From Kineothrix sp. MB12-C1 (GTDB taxonomy: Bacteria > Bacillota > Clostridia > Lachnospirales > Lachnospiraceae): 64,000 nucleotides of DNA. Shown here one piece after another: positions 1 through 8,194 of this stretch (position 1 is the stretch's first letter; each line of letters begins with the position of its first letter). A program made the position numbers and the translations under genes. The notes beneath the pieces were generated by a model, which had not been told where the DNA came from, searched no databases, and saw nothing but the letters and a program-made list of their open reading frames with translations. The DNA lies in assembly GCF_030863805.1 (NCBI RefSeq), contig NZ_CP132957.1, forward strand, positions 3,038,001-3,102,000, written 5' to 3'.

Positions 1-1
1 T

Positions 2-1462
2 TATAGTGAAGACGATAATTGCTTTATTAGTTATGTAAACTACAATGAGGTGATGGGGCAGTTGAACAGGCAGAAAAATATTTTCTTATTTGTCTGTCTT
101 ATAGTAATGGCAGTGAGTATGGGAATGGAATTTCTCGTTGCAAGAAAAATATATCAGCCTATTAAAAGCATGAAACAGGAATTTGAAAAATCTAAATTTG
201 CAGACGGACAGACATTGGGAGAGTTTGAATTAATCAAATATGTGTACGAAAGTGCTTTGACAGAGATTGCGGAATTAGAAGAGCAGAATGCATTATACCT
301 GCCTAGAATCAAAGCAGATATTCTGCGAGATTTATTGTTCGGAACAATCAGGCCGGAGGCGGCGATCGAAAAGTTAAAAGAGTATCAATGGGAAATACCC
401 TTTCGAGGAATGTTTTTGGTCGATGTTAAAATAGATAAAAAATTAGAAAATGAACTTTTAATGAGTGTAGTGCAGGCAAAAATACAGCAGCTCTTTGTGG
501 ATGTTTTGGGGAATGACTTTTTTATAGAGAGTATATCGGTAGATAACGATGAAGTGATCGTTATGCTGAATACTCTTGCGGGGAAACCTGTCACTTTTGA
601 AGAATTGGTAAAGGAACTGGAAGGGATAAGAGATTCCATTATAAAGGAATATCGAGTACTGCTAACGATCGGACTGGATGGGATGATCGACGAAATACAG
701 GATTGTCATGCGGTTTATGAAAAGGTTAAGGGACTTCAGAAAAATCGGTTTGCATTAGGCGAAAATCAGGTAATATATCAGGCGAGAATTATGGAACTGT
801 TGCCGGAAGCGTTGAATTATCCCGATAAATTGATCAATGAAATATTAGTTCATTTGGGGAATAATGAGAGAGCCAAATTCGAAGAAAAGATAGAGGACTT
901 TTTACAAACAATCTGTCAATATGTATATCCTTCTGCTTCTATTCTTTTTGCCAGATTGTATTTGGAAATGGCAGCGAGAATTCAAAAATACGGAGTACCT
1001 GAAAAGAGTAGAATCGCAGCGGTGGATATGAAAATGAATCCGGGCACCCTAGAGGAAGCGAGAGGCTTGCTGTTAAAAGCATATGATGCTTGTGAAAGCA
1101 GAATGGATGAGGCAGAGCATGCAAAAGAAAACAAACATTATAAAAAGATTGTTGCCAGCCAGGAATTTATTATGGAAACATTTTCTGATTGTAATTTAAG
1201 TGCGGATTCTATTGCGGAAAGATTAGGATATTCAACGAATTATTTTGCCAGAATATTTAAGACCATTACTGGTTTTTATATTAATGATTATATCAGGCAG
1301 ATTAGGATAATGAAGGCACAGGAATTTTTGCAGAATACAAATATGACAGTAAATGAAATAGCAAAAGAAACAGGATTTACTACTCCGAATTATTTCTATG
1401 CCATTTTTAAAAAGGAAACAGGAATGACGCCTGCAGCCTATAGGGAGGCTGTGGAGGAATAA
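2..1462 (+). CDS. AraC-family regulator with membrane sensor, 5' end outside window
   Basis: The frame is open from base 2 with no stop, so the gene starts upstream of the window; internal GTG/ATG codons at 50 and 53 are not the true start. About 486 residues are visible. A membrane helix lies at roughly residues 26-45 (FLFVCLIVMAVSM), followed by a HAMP-like linker, a middle domain of about 300 residues, and a C-terminal double helix-turn-helix of AraC/XylS type (SADSIAERLGYSTNYFARIFK, then VNEIAKETGFTTPNYFYAIF). This is the usual architecture of one-component sugar regulators in clostridia: outside sensor, membrane helix, DNA-binding tail. The esterase and glycosidase genes that follow are its likely targets (inference). 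Confidence 0.85.
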   Translation, partial: YSEDDNCFISYVNYNEVMGQLNRQKNIFLFVCLIVMAVSMGMEFLVARKIYQPIKSMKQEFEKSKFADGQTLGEFELIKYVYESALTEIAELEEQNALYLPRIKADILRDLLFGTIRPEAAIEKLKEYQWEIPFRGMFLVDVKIDKKLENELLMSVVQAKIQQLFVDVLGNDFFIESISVDNDEVIVMLNTLAGKPVTFEELVKELEGIRDSIIKEYRVLLTIGLDGMIDEIQDCHAVYEKVKGLQKNRFALGENQVIYQARIMELLPEALNYPDKLINEILVHLGNNERAKFEEKIEDFLQTICQYVYPSASILFARLYLEMAARIQKYGVPEKSRIAAVDMKMNPGTLEEARGLLLKAYDACESRMDEAEHAKENKHYKKIVASQEFIMETFSDCNLSADSIAERLGYSTNYFARIFKTITGFYINDYIRQIRIMKAQEFLQNTNMTVNEIAKETGFTTPNYFYAIFKKETGMTPAAYREAVEE

Positions 1463-1485
1463 GTTCAGGAAAGGGAAGATAAGAA

Positions 1486-2583
1486 ATGGAGATTAATTAT
1501 TCATATAAAGAATTTTTTCAACATTTATATAACAGTGAAAGACCATTTTTTGAGTTGAACGCGGAAACCGAGGAAACATATAGAGAGTGGAAAAAAGAAT
1601 TTAGAGAAGTATTGCGGGATAAACTGGGGCTTAATCTGTTAGCGGATATTGTGAGGCGTCAGAATGGAGGCAGGAAGGAAATAGGACTGATTGAGGGAGA
1701 AGTAACAAAGGAAAAGGGATATATAAGAAAAAAATATATGATGGAAACATTGCCTTCTGTTTGGATGCCCTTTTATATGCTTGTGCCGGATGGAATTGAC
1801 AAGGAGCATCCCGGAAAAGCGATGATTGCCATACCCGCTCATGGAGCAAATAAAAATACCATTGCGGGAGTAGGTGAAACAAAAGAAGAAAAAGAAAAAA
1901 TACAAAAGTTTCCTAAAGAAGCATATGGACTTTCTTTTGTAAAGAAAGGATATGTAGTGTTTTGCCCTGATCCTCCGGGATATGGAGAACGGGTAGAGCC
2001 AATGCCCAGTGAGGATAAAACATTTTTACCAGAAAAAGAAAGAACATCATTGGATTGCTCCTGTAAGGATCTTGCACAAACGGCGGAAGCCTTTGGACTG
2101 AGTCTGACGGCATTGGAAATTTGGGATTTGATAAAATTACTGGATTTTATGTGCCGGGCGGAAGAAGTAGATAAGGAACATATCGGTTGCGGCGGTTTTT
2201 CTGGAGGAGGTCAATATACTATGTGGCTGGCTGCGTTAGATAACAGAATCAGGCTTGCAGTAGTTAGCGGATATGTTCATGGTTACTATGACAGCATATT
2301 GGAATGTCATTTATGTCCTTGTAATTATGCCCCCGGATTATGGAAGCTTGGAGATATAAGTGATATATGTGCTTTAATTGCTCCCAGACCTCTTTTTATA
2401 GAAAATGGGATATCGGATGTGGAAAATGGACCCATTGGTATTGAAGGACCGAAAAGGCAAGTAGAGAAAATACGAAAAGCATATCGGTTATTTCATGCGG
2501 AAAAGCAGCTAGAGCACGTAACGCCTCAAGGTCCGCATCAATGGTATGGGGAGTGCTATGAATTTGTGAGTAAATATTTATAA
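1486..2583 (+). CDS. alpha/beta-hydrolase, probable carbohydrate esterase
   Basis: A 365-residue protein without a signal peptide, so probably cytoplasmic. It has the nucleophile elbow GGFSGGG with Ser239, a DPPGYGER segment typical of acetyl-xylan-esterase-like hydrolases, a candidate acid in GISDVENGP and a candidate His in PQGPHQWY near the end. This fits an Abhydrolase/acetylesterase family enzyme that deacylates oligosaccharides. It lies 23 bp after the AraC gene with a GGAAAGGGAAG ribosome site, so it is probably co-transcribed with it. The substrate is not readable from sequence; removal of acetyl groups from pectin or hemicellulose fragments is inferred from the neighbours. Confidence 0.7.
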   Translation: MEINYSYKEFFQHLYNSERPFFELNAETEETYREWKKEFREVLRDKLGLNLLADIVRRQNGGRKEIGLIEGEVTKEKGYIRKKYMMETLPSVWMPFYMLVPDGIDKEHPGKAMIAIPAHGANKNTIAGVGETKEEKEKIQKFPKEAYGLSFVKKGYVVFCPDPPGYGERVEPMPSEDKTFLPEKERTSLDCSCKDLAQTAEAFGLSLTALEIWDLIKLLDFMCRAEEVDKEHIGCGGFSGGGQYTMWLAALDNRIRLAVVSGYVHGYYDSILECHLCPCNYAPGLWKLGDISDICALIAPRPLFIENGISDVENGPIGIEGPKRQVEKIRKAYRLFHAEKQLEHVTPQGPHQWYGECYEFVSKYL

Positions 2584-2720
2584 GGGGAATTCACAATACA
2601 GATAAAAAGCAGGAAAGGTAAGTAGAAGACCGTAATGTATATTGCTATCTTATAGATCGGAAGCTATAAGTAATATAAGAGAATGTAGCAGAAAGAGAAA
2701 GGTAAATACAGGAGGTGGAA

Positions 2721-4889
2721 ATGAAGGAATTAATCGGTAAATACATATTAGGGGATACGACAATCTTTTATGTGTTGGAGTTGGGCACGCAGACAGCAGG
2801 AATTATAATGCTGCCGAATGTATTAACGGATAAATTTACATTGACAGGAATGTGGCAGGTTGACAGCCTGGTACAGATCAAAGCAATAGGGGACAATAAT
2901 CCTATCGGATTTTCTCACGGGCATTCCATGCGAAACAGCGGAACGACACAGGCATTGAAATATCAACAGCAAAAGGTGGAAAAAGAAGAGGAAAGAACAA
3001 AAATTATTACGGTACTGGCAAGCGATAAATTAGAAGCAGTACATACGTTAGAATATAAAAGAGGAACAGAGTATTTTAAAATATTAACCGAAATTAGAAA
3101 TATATCGAAAAAGGAGCTTACAATTGAAATGCTTTCGTCCTATTCCGTATGTGGATTTTCACCGATAGAGGAAGCGGAACGGATGGAGGATTTTAACCTT
3201 TACCGTTTACAAAGTAAATGGAGTGCAGAGGGCAGACTGCAGAAGCAGAACTTTACAGAGCTACAATTAGAACCGAGTTGGCAAAAATACGGAGTACAGT
3301 CCGTTCGTTTCGGACAGGTAGGAAGTATGCCGGTACGCAGGTATTTTCCATGGATTGGAATCGAAGATAAAAAATACGGATACTTCTTAGGGGCACAGCT
3401 ATATTATGCCGGTTCCTGGCAAATGGAATTGTATACAAAAGATGACAGGGCGGCTATGTCCGGTGGACTGGCTGACAGAGAGTTCGGACATTGGATGAAA
3501 ATACTGAAACCGGGAGAGGAATTAAAGGCACCTAAGGCAGTGCTGGCGTCATGTACGGGAAATGTAGATGATTTAGCCTATAGGCTTACCCGGGCACAAC
3601 AGGAGGGCTTAGATGATTTGCCGGAAAGCGAGAAGGATTTACCTGTATTGTTCAATGAATTCTGTACTACGTGGGGGAATCCGACCAAGGACAATCTGTT
3701 GAAAATTGTAGAGGCAGTCAAAGGGAAAGGTTTCCGTTACTGTGTCATCGATGCAGGATGGTATTCCATTGGGGCCGATGATTGGAACGGAGATATGGGG
3801 GACTGGAAGATCAATCAGGACAGATTTCCGGGAGGCTTTACCGAAACAGTGGAAGCGATTAAGAGAGCGGGTATGATTCCGGGACTTTGGTTTGAAATGG
3901 AATGTGTAGGCTGTAATACACAGGGATTTCATAAGGAGGAATGGCAGCTGAAAAGAGACGGCTTTATCATTCAAACGGGAATGAGACGTTTTTGGGATAT
4001 GAGAAATCCACAGGTAATAGAATTCCTTGCAGAAAAGGTTATTGGCATTTTGAAGCAATATCACTTCGGTTATCTGAAGGTAGATTACAATGATAATATA
4101 GGAATTGGCTGTGACGGAGCCGAGTCTATGGGAGAAGGTTTAAGGCAATATGTGGAGGGCAGTCAGATTTTCTTCCAAAAAATCAGAGAAGAATTACCTG
4201 ATATTGTAATAGAAAATTGTTCTTCAGGAGGGCATAGATTAGAGCCCTCTATGATGGCACTGTCTCAAATGGCTTCTTTTTCGGATGCTCATGAATGTAT
4301 CAGTATCCCTATCATCGCGGCTAACGTGCAGCGCGCCATTTTGCCGCGGCAAAGCCAGATATGGGCAGTGCTACGTGCAACTGACTCGGATAAAAGGCTG
4401 TTTTATTCCATGATAAGCACACTGCTTGGCAGAATGTGCCTGTCGGGAGATATTTATGATTTAAATAAGGAACAATGGAAAATTGTAGAGGATGGAATTG
4501 ATATTTATGAGAAGAGTAAGGATATTATCAGGGAAGGAATTTCTTACCGCTTCGGAGACGATGTAGGAAACTATAATCGTCCGAAGGGATGGCAGGCGGT
4601 AATGCGACACAAGATTGCTTCACAAGACGATGAAAAAGAAGGCAGGATTTTGGTAATAATTCATAACTTTATGGGGGAAAAGAAACAGAGTGAACCATGT
4701 AAAGTAGATTTTGAAAACAGATTATCTGAAGCTGCCAGAAAGATCACAATGAAAATACCGAAAGGAAGCTGGAAGGTAGAAAACTGTTATGCAAGAAAAA
4801 CTATAGATATTTCCATAGAAGGAGAGCGTTTAATTTTGGAAGGATTCGAAGATTTCGAGGCAGCAGCGGTTCTATTGACAATGGAATAA
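2721..4889 (+). CDS. alpha-galactosidase, GH36
   Basis: A 722-residue cytoplasmic enzyme that should release terminal alpha-galactose from oligosaccharides. The nucleophile is Asp455 in YLKVDYND. The acid/base is probably Asp522 in SFSDAHE, 67 residues later, which is the usual spacing in GH36. The signature ENCSSGGHRLEPS lies between them. The N-terminal beta-supersandwich, the TIM barrel (from about residue 310) and a C-terminal beta domain are all present. ATG 2721 is chosen because AGGAGG at 2710-2715 sits 5 nt before it; the upstream GTG at 2715 overlaps that site. An inverted repeat CTTATAG/CTATAAG at 2649-2670 lies in the leader and could be a hairpin or operator. Confidence 0.88.
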   Translation: MKELIGKYILGDTTIFYVLELGTQTAGIIMLPNVLTDKFTLTGMWQVDSLVQIKAIGDNNPIGFSHGHSMRNSGTTQALKYQQQKVEKEEERTKIITVLASDKLEAVHTLEYKRGTEYFKILTEIRNISKKELTIEMLSSYSVCGFSPIEEAERMEDFNLYRLQSKWSAEGRLQKQNFTELQLEPSWQKYGVQSVRFGQVGSMPVRRYFPWIGIEDKKYGYFLGAQLYYAGSWQMELYTKDDRAAMSGGLADREFGHWMKILKPGEELKAPKAVLASCTGNVDDLAYRLTRAQQEGLDDLPESEKDLPVLFNEFCTTWGNPTKDNLLKIVEAVKGKGFRYCVIDAGWYSIGADDWNGDMGDWKINQDRFPGGFTETVEAIKRAGMIPGLWFEMECVGCNTQGFHKEEWQLKRDGFIIQTGMRRFWDMRNPQVIEFLAEKVIGILKQYHFGYLKVDYNDNIGIGCDGAESMGEGLRQYVEGSQIFFQKIREELPDIVIENCSSGGHRLEPSMMALSQMASFSDAHECISIPIIAANVQRAILPRQSQIWAVLRATDSDKRLFYSMISTLLGRMCLSGDIYDLNKEQWKIVEDGIDIYEKSKDIIREGISYRFGDDVGNYNRPKGWQAVMRHKIASQDDEKEGRILVIIHNFMGEKKQSEPCKVDFENRLSEAARKITMKIPKGSWKVENCYARKTIDISIEGERLILEGFEDFEAAAVLLTME

Positions 4890-4904
4890 AATAGGGTGAA
4901 CATT

Positions 4905-6269
4905 ATGATTATAAAGGTTAAAGAATATGGTGCGGCAGGCAACGGAAAAAGTGATGACACTTTATCGATTCAAAAAGCTATAGACGACTGTGAAACTGCA
5001 GGCGGAGGAAGAGTCGTTTTGTCAGACGGCAATTTTATCAGTGGAACAATTATTCTGAAAAGTCATGTATATCTGGAAATTACAGAGGGAGCAGTACTTA
5101 CTGCCAGTAAAGATATTGAAGACTATAAGGAGAACACTCATTACAACAGGTATCGTAACGAACCTGAATTGGACAGATGTTTTATTTATGCACAGGATGC
5201 TTGTGATATTGGAATATGCGGCAATGGTATGATTTACGGCAGTGCAGAGTCCTTTCCGAATAAAAATAGCATATATCGCCCTATGATGATACGGTTTTTA
5301 CGATGCAGTGATATACATATCAGTGATATAAAACTATATCATGCAGCGGCATGGACTACTGCATTCTTGGACTGTTCCTTGATATGGGTTCGGTGCGTTG
5401 ATATTTTCAATGATAAAAGATATAACGGAGACGGTCTTGATTTTGACGGATGCAGCCATGTTTATGTTTCGGATTGCCGTATACAGGGAACTGATGATAA
5501 TCTGTGTCTGCAATCCAGTTCTAAGGAGTATCCTGTTTCCGATGTGCATGTAACAAATTGTACGTTTACTTCACTTTGTGCGGGAATACGAATTGGTTTA
5601 AAATCCATAGGAAAGATAAGTGATGTGGTAATTTCAAATTGTACTATGTACAATGTATGGCGGGAAGGCATTAAAATAGAATGCAGCGAAGGCGGCTATA
5701 TCGGAAATATCAGTATTAATAATATCCAGATGCGCAATGTAACAAGACCCATATTTATTCTTTTAAATAATCGTTTTGAGCCGGAGGATTTAGGGTCATC
5801 CATAGAACTTACAGAAATGCCGGAAATCGGTACACTTGAAAATATCAGTATTTCCAATGTAAGCGTGGTAGATGAAGAGGAAATGAAAAATATCCATTAT
5901 CGTTTTCAGAATGATATTATGGGACGGCCGCAATTTGCAGGAATCCGTATGGATGCTAATGAAAAACATCCTATTAACAACGTTCGTATGACGCATTTGT
6001 TCTATCGCTTTATAGGCGGCGTAAAAAAACATGAAATACCGAATTGCTATCCGGAAGTTGTTGACAAGCTGGAAGATAAGGATAAAAAAGGATCGGAAAA
6101 TTACTACCCAGATTGGAGCAGAGCAGCATTTATGGATATCAGAAATGTGAAAAACCTTGTTTTAGATAATATTTATCTTGAAAAAAGTGAACAGGATGAG
6201 AGGCCCGATGTATTGTTAGACGGCTGTTTGATAATAAAAAAGGATATTGTAATAAGCTGTGAAAAGTAA
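4905..6269 (+). CDS. GH28-like pectin hydrolase (polygalacturonase family)
   Basis: A 454-residue right-handed beta-helix protein without a signal peptide. The N-terminus (KEYGAAGNGKSDDTLSIQKAID) is the standard pectate-lyase-superfold/GH28 opening. Catalytic Asp positions are recognisable: NGD at 174-176 and DD at 197-198. The family's GHG motif is replaced by CAG (225-227), so the usual His is absent; the later RxIK motif appears as EGIKIE. The protein may therefore have altered activity on pectin-derived oligosaccharides rather than being a classical polygalacturonase. The start at ATG 4905 follows AGGGTG; an in-frame GTG at 4896 is less likely. It begins 15 bp after the GH36 gene. Confidence 0.78.
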   Translation: MIIKVKEYGAAGNGKSDDTLSIQKAIDDCETAGGGRVVLSDGNFISGTIILKSHVYLEITEGAVLTASKDIEDYKENTHYNRYRNEPELDRCFIYAQDACDIGICGNGMIYGSAESFPNKNSIYRPMMIRFLRCSDIHISDIKLYHAAAWTTAFLDCSLIWVRCVDIFNDKRYNGDGLDFDGCSHVYVSDCRIQGTDDNLCLQSSSKEYPVSDVHVTNCTFTSLCAGIRIGLKSIGKISDVVISNCTMYNVWREGIKIECSEGGYIGNISINNIQMRNVTRPIFILLNNRFEPEDLGSSIELTEMPEIGTLENISISNVSVVDEEEMKNIHYRFQNDIMGRPQFAGIRMDANEKHPINNVRMTHLFYRFIGGVKKHEIPNCYPEVVDKLEDKDKKGSENYYPDWSRAAFMDIRNVKNLVLDNIYLEKSEQDERPDVLLDGCLIIKKDIVISCEK

Positions 6270-6351
6270 CAAAAGTAATCAAGAGTTATAGCGGGTTTAT
6301 TTATAAGGCAGAAAATGAGAAAAGAAGAGAAAAGGAACGGTGTGATAAGTT

Positions 6352-7023
6352 ATGAAAAGATCAGAAATTAATAGAGCAATTCGTAAAATGGAGGAACTGA
6401 TTCAAAAACATGGAGTAGAGACTCCTCCGTTTTGTAAATGGACTCCGGAAGAATGGAAGGATAAAAACGAAGAATATCAGGAAATTCGTGATAACATGCT
6501 TGGATGGGATATCACAGATTATGGATTGGGAAGATTCGATGAAGTAGGTTTTGCGTTAATTACAATCCGTAATGGAAACATAAAAAATAACCGTTATCAA
6601 AAACCTTATGCGGAAAAACTCCTTATGGTAAAAGAGGGGCAGATGGCGCCTATGCATTTTCATTGGAATAAGATGGAAGACATAATCAATCGGGGTGGCG
6701 GAAATGTTTTAATTACAGTTTATAATTCTACAGAAGATGGAGAATTTGCAGATACGGATGTCACCGTTAATTGTGATGGAAGAGAATATAAGGTGCCTGC
6801 GGGTACGAAAGTGAAATTGGAGCCGGGAGAGAGCATTACTATCTATCCGTATATGTATCATGACTTCCATGTGGAAGAAGGCCATGGAGATGTACTTCTG
6901 GGAGAAGTGTCCATGTGTAATGACGATGAAAATGATAACCGTTTTTATGAACCGATCGGACGTTTTCCGGAGATAGAAGAGGATGAAGCTCCGTATCGTC
7001 TGTTATGCAACGAATATCTGTAA
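6352..7023 (+). CDS. D-lyxose ketol-isomerase family protein
   Basis: A 223-residue cupin-type isomerase of the D-lyxose/D-mannose isomerase family, which interconverts D-lyxose and D-xylulose (also D-mannose and D-fructose). Metal ligands are visible in MHFHWNKMEDI (His102, His104, Glu109), with a further His in the YMYHDFH segment. Length and C-terminus (RFPEIEEDEAPYRLLCNEYL) match the family. The ribosome site AAAAGGAACGG precedes ATG 6352. It closes the glycan cluster that begins with the AraC regulator, so it probably channels a released pentose or hexose into central metabolism. Confidence 0.85.
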   Translation: MKRSEINRAIRKMEELIQKHGVETPPFCKWTPEEWKDKNEEYQEIRDNMLGWDITDYGLGRFDEVGFALITIRNGNIKNNRYQKPYAEKLLMVKEGQMAPMHFHWNKMEDIINRGGGNVLITVYNSTEDGEFADTDVTVNCDGREYKVPAGTKVKLEPGESITIYPYMYHDFHVEEGHGDVLLGEVSMCNDDENDNRFYEPIGRFPEIEEDEAPYRLLCNEYL

Positions 7024-7080
7024 CTGTTCAGTATTCTTACGGTTAGCGCAGCAAATGAGCAGACTTATTGAATAGTTATG
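7021..7080. repeat. Compact copy of the 150-bp palindromic repeat family
   Basis: This segment, directly after the lyxose isomerase stop, matches the reverse complement of the left part of the repeat at 61011-61159: the GTATTCTTACGGT(T/C)AGCGCAG core and the terminal GAATAGTTAT are shared. The central hairpin section of the longer copies is missing. It begins with AACTGTTCAG, the same end motif as the other elements in this window. Confidence 0.7.
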
Positions 7081-7172
7081 AATATGCTTCAATTTAGGAA
7101 ATACTATTAGAAAAACAGTAGATAATAATAGAGATACATTACTGATTAAAATAGACAGGCGGTATTTCCTTT

Positions 7173-7787
7173 ATGAATGAGAATCCTACGTATGCAGATA
7201 TCATTAAGCAAAAGAAAAGCCAGACTTATGGCTTTTTCTTCTATACACCTCTGTTTTTTATAATTTCCTTAGTTGGATGGATATGGGAAGTACTCATTTA
7301 TTTCATACAAGACGGTGAATTTATTAATAGAGGTGTGTTGTTTGGCCCATGGCTTCCGTTGTATGGATGTGGCGGAATTTTCCTTTCCTTTATTTTGGGG
7401 AAGTATGAATATAAGCCTGTAAGGGTATTTTTTCTTTCGATGCTTATTTGCTCCTTGCTGGAGTATTTCTCCAGCTTTTTTCTGGAATGGATGTGGGGCA
7501 TAAGGTGGTGGGATTATAGCGGAGATTTTCTGAATATCAATGGACGGATCTGTCTGTGGGGCAGTTTAATGTTCGGCCTTGCCGGCTGGATGTTCATCTG
7601 TTACATTATGCCATACCTGCGCTTTCTATATAGGCGGATATGGAAGGAGGAAAGGACGAGAAAGCTGCTTCAGCTTCTGTGCCTTGCCTTGATTCTTCTA
7701 TTCACTGCCGATGCGGCATTCGCTGCCGATCTTCCTAATATGGGAAAAGGAATTACCTATCAGGCGGCAATATTGCTGCGGGATTAA
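7173..7787 (+). CDS. putative ABC transporter permease, CmpB family membrane protein
   Basis: A 204-residue integral membrane protein with about five predicted helices. It carries the family's conserved blocks GWIWEV, INRGVLFGPWLPLYGCGG, WDYSGDFLNINGRICLWGS and LMFGLAG. The family (PF06541-type) is named after a putative ABC permease, but its role is not established and no ATPase lies nearby. The C-terminal tail contains an extra hydrophobic stretch with an Ala-rich end (TADAAFAADLP). ATG 7173 lies downstream of GGCGG; the ribosome site is weak. Confidence 0.8.
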   Translation: MNENPTYADIIKQKKSQTYGFFFYTPLFFIISLVGWIWEVLIYFIQDGEFINRGVLFGPWLPLYGCGGIFLSFILGKYEYKPVRVFFLSMLICSLLEYFSSFFLEWMWGIRWWDYSGDFLNINGRICLWGSLMFGLAGWMFICYIMPYLRFLYRRIWKEERTRKLLQLLCLALILLFTADAAFAADLPNMGKGITYQAAILLRD

Positions 7788-7797
7788 CAAGTAATTC

Positions 7798-7826
7798 TTG
7801 ACAAAACATCCTGTATTTACTATATT
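7798..7826 (+). promoter_or_regulatory. Sigma-A promoter of the valS T-box leader
   Basis: TTGACA at 7798-7803, a 17-nt spacer and TATATT at 7821-7826 make a near-consensus vegetative promoter. It lies immediately before the T-box leader of valS. Confidence 0.75.
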
Positions 7827-7844
7827 TAATGTATTATAAAAATA

Positions 7845-8150
7845 AAGGTAATGAAAAAGAGGAGTACGCATATCCCCTTAAAAGAGAAGATGACTCATCG
7901 GCTGAAAGGTCATCGTAAGAAAGGAATGCGGAAGGTAGCTTTGGAACCGGAAGGCCAAACAGCGCCGTTGCGCTCAGTAGGTTTTCACGATTGATCCCCG
8001 TTACAGGATAGGACTTAGTGTGAAAATAAATTTTCACATGTCATGAGATAGGCATAGTTATCAAAATGAGAAGTCCATGAGAGAAAAATGAAGGTGGTAC
8101 CGCGTAATTTACGCCCTTCGTCTGCTGTTTGCAGGCGAAGGGCTTTTTAT
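7845..8150 (+). promoter_or_regulatory. T-box riboswitch, valine-tRNA responsive, with terminator
   Basis: This fills the 407-bp gap before valS. Stem I is recognisable from GATGAC/GTCATC pairing around 7889-7915, with a candidate valine specifier GTA at 7935-7937 (not certain). The T-box sequence AAGGTGGTACCGCG is at 8091-8104. It is followed by a terminator stem (8113-8125 with 8131-8143, GCCCTTCG core) and a T run. Uncharged tRNA-Val should stabilise the antiterminator and allow transcription of valS. Confidence 0.93.
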
Positions 8151-8194
8151 GTATTCATAAAATTTATTCACAAAATTAAAATGAGGAGATAACG

